From positions 3,410,001-3,474,000 of the forward strand of contig NZ_CP134398.1 in the NCBI RefSeq assembly GCF_002968335.2: DNA of 64,000 nucleotides, in the 5' to 3' direction. Source of the stretch: Mycobacterium sp. ITM-2016-00316 (GTDB lineage: Bacteria; Actinomycetota; Actinomycetes; Mycobacteriales; Mycobacteriaceae). Below the pieces are notes generated by a model. The model saw nothing but the letters and a program-made list of their open reading frames with translations, had not been told where the DNA came from and did not search any database. Made by a program: the position numbers and the translations under genes. This document shows positions 63,879-64,000 of this stretch, piece after piece (the first letter of the stretch is position 1; each line of letters starts with the position of its first letter).

Positions 63879-64000
63879 TCAGAGCTTCGCGATGACCTGC
63901 TCCCCGAACTGCGCGATGACGTCCGTCGCCCGCGCCAGGCTCTCGCCGGGCACCTGGACCTGAATCCAGGTCACGCCGAGATCGGCGAGCTGCTGCACGC
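63879..64000 (-). CDS. LLM-class F420-dependent oxidoreductase, C-terminal fragment
   Basis: The frame is cut by the right window edge. The last 39 codons are visible, with VQQLADLGVTWIQVQVPG, RATDVIAQFGEQVIAKL and a TGA at 63879. This end (LGVTW..VxxPG...E) is characteristic of F420-dependent LLM oxidoreductases. The stop is three bases from the convergent DUF427 gene. The family call rests on a short piece. Confidence 0.6.
   Translation of the reverse strand, partial: VQQLADLGVTWIQVQVPGESLARATDVIAQFGEQVIAKL

Overview
The window comes from a fast-growing mycobacterium (Mycolicibacterium type). It is high-GC, and most genes follow, in order, the M. tuberculosis Rv1637c-Rv1696 block as I remember it. 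The rRNA operon next to tyrS is the rrnB locus that rapid growers have in addition to the murA-linked operon. The 16S gene also has the short helix-18 type of rapid growers. I see no insertion sequence, prophage, tRNA gene or CRISPR array.

Layout. 1-380: end of a PNPOx-like flavoprotein gene. 381-5960 (minus): a TPR gene with an apparent frameshift, a HAD phosphatase, a small gene, tlyA, nadK and recN. 6094-11931 (minus): the complete rrnB operon with terminator, 5S, 23S, spacer, 16S, leader and promoter. 11932-16805: tyrS and mpg (minus), a two-gene ABC exporter with a TetR regulator (plus), then a Trm112-like protein and a secreted protein (minus). 16861-24672: a lipase/acyl-CoA-synthetase-like fusion, an ABC-F ATPase, a polytopic membrane protein, and an uncharacterised three-gene operon of anchored proteins. 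24688-33102 (minus): the whole arginine operon argCJBDFRGH, with four-base ATGA overlaps at six of its seven junctions and an ARG-box-like palindrome upstream. 33159-37630 (minus): pheT, pheS and an adenylate cyclase. 37723-40539: a gluconate module (GntR regulator, kinase, permease). 40691-43022: an MpaB-family protein and an acyl-CoA dehydrogenase. 43011-45098 (minus): infC-rpmI-rplT-tsnR. 45384-49149: a DUF1844 protein and lysX. 49195-56693: an esterase-like membrane protein and a CHAT/TPR neighbourhood. 56756-64000: an LpqH-like lipoprotein, small genes, an F420-type oxidoreductase, uvrA, a metallo-beta-lactamase-fold protein, a DUF427 protein and a second, truncated F420-type gene.

The most notable observations are these. 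(1) rpmI (ribosomal protein L35) and the TPR gene each carry one apparent extra base at the same decamer, CTTCTTCGAG. Either both are read by +1 frameshifting, or the sequence has a motif-specific error. (2) argJ has an N-terminal extension built from a 36-bp in-frame repeat, and related sequence lies in frame in the acyl-CoA dehydrogenase. (3) A CHAT caspase-like protein and a TPR partner are translationally coupled beside three unrecognised genes, and are the best candidate for an undescribed system. (4) infC appears to start at ATC behind a hairpin-bearing leader, and tsnR appears to start at CTG.
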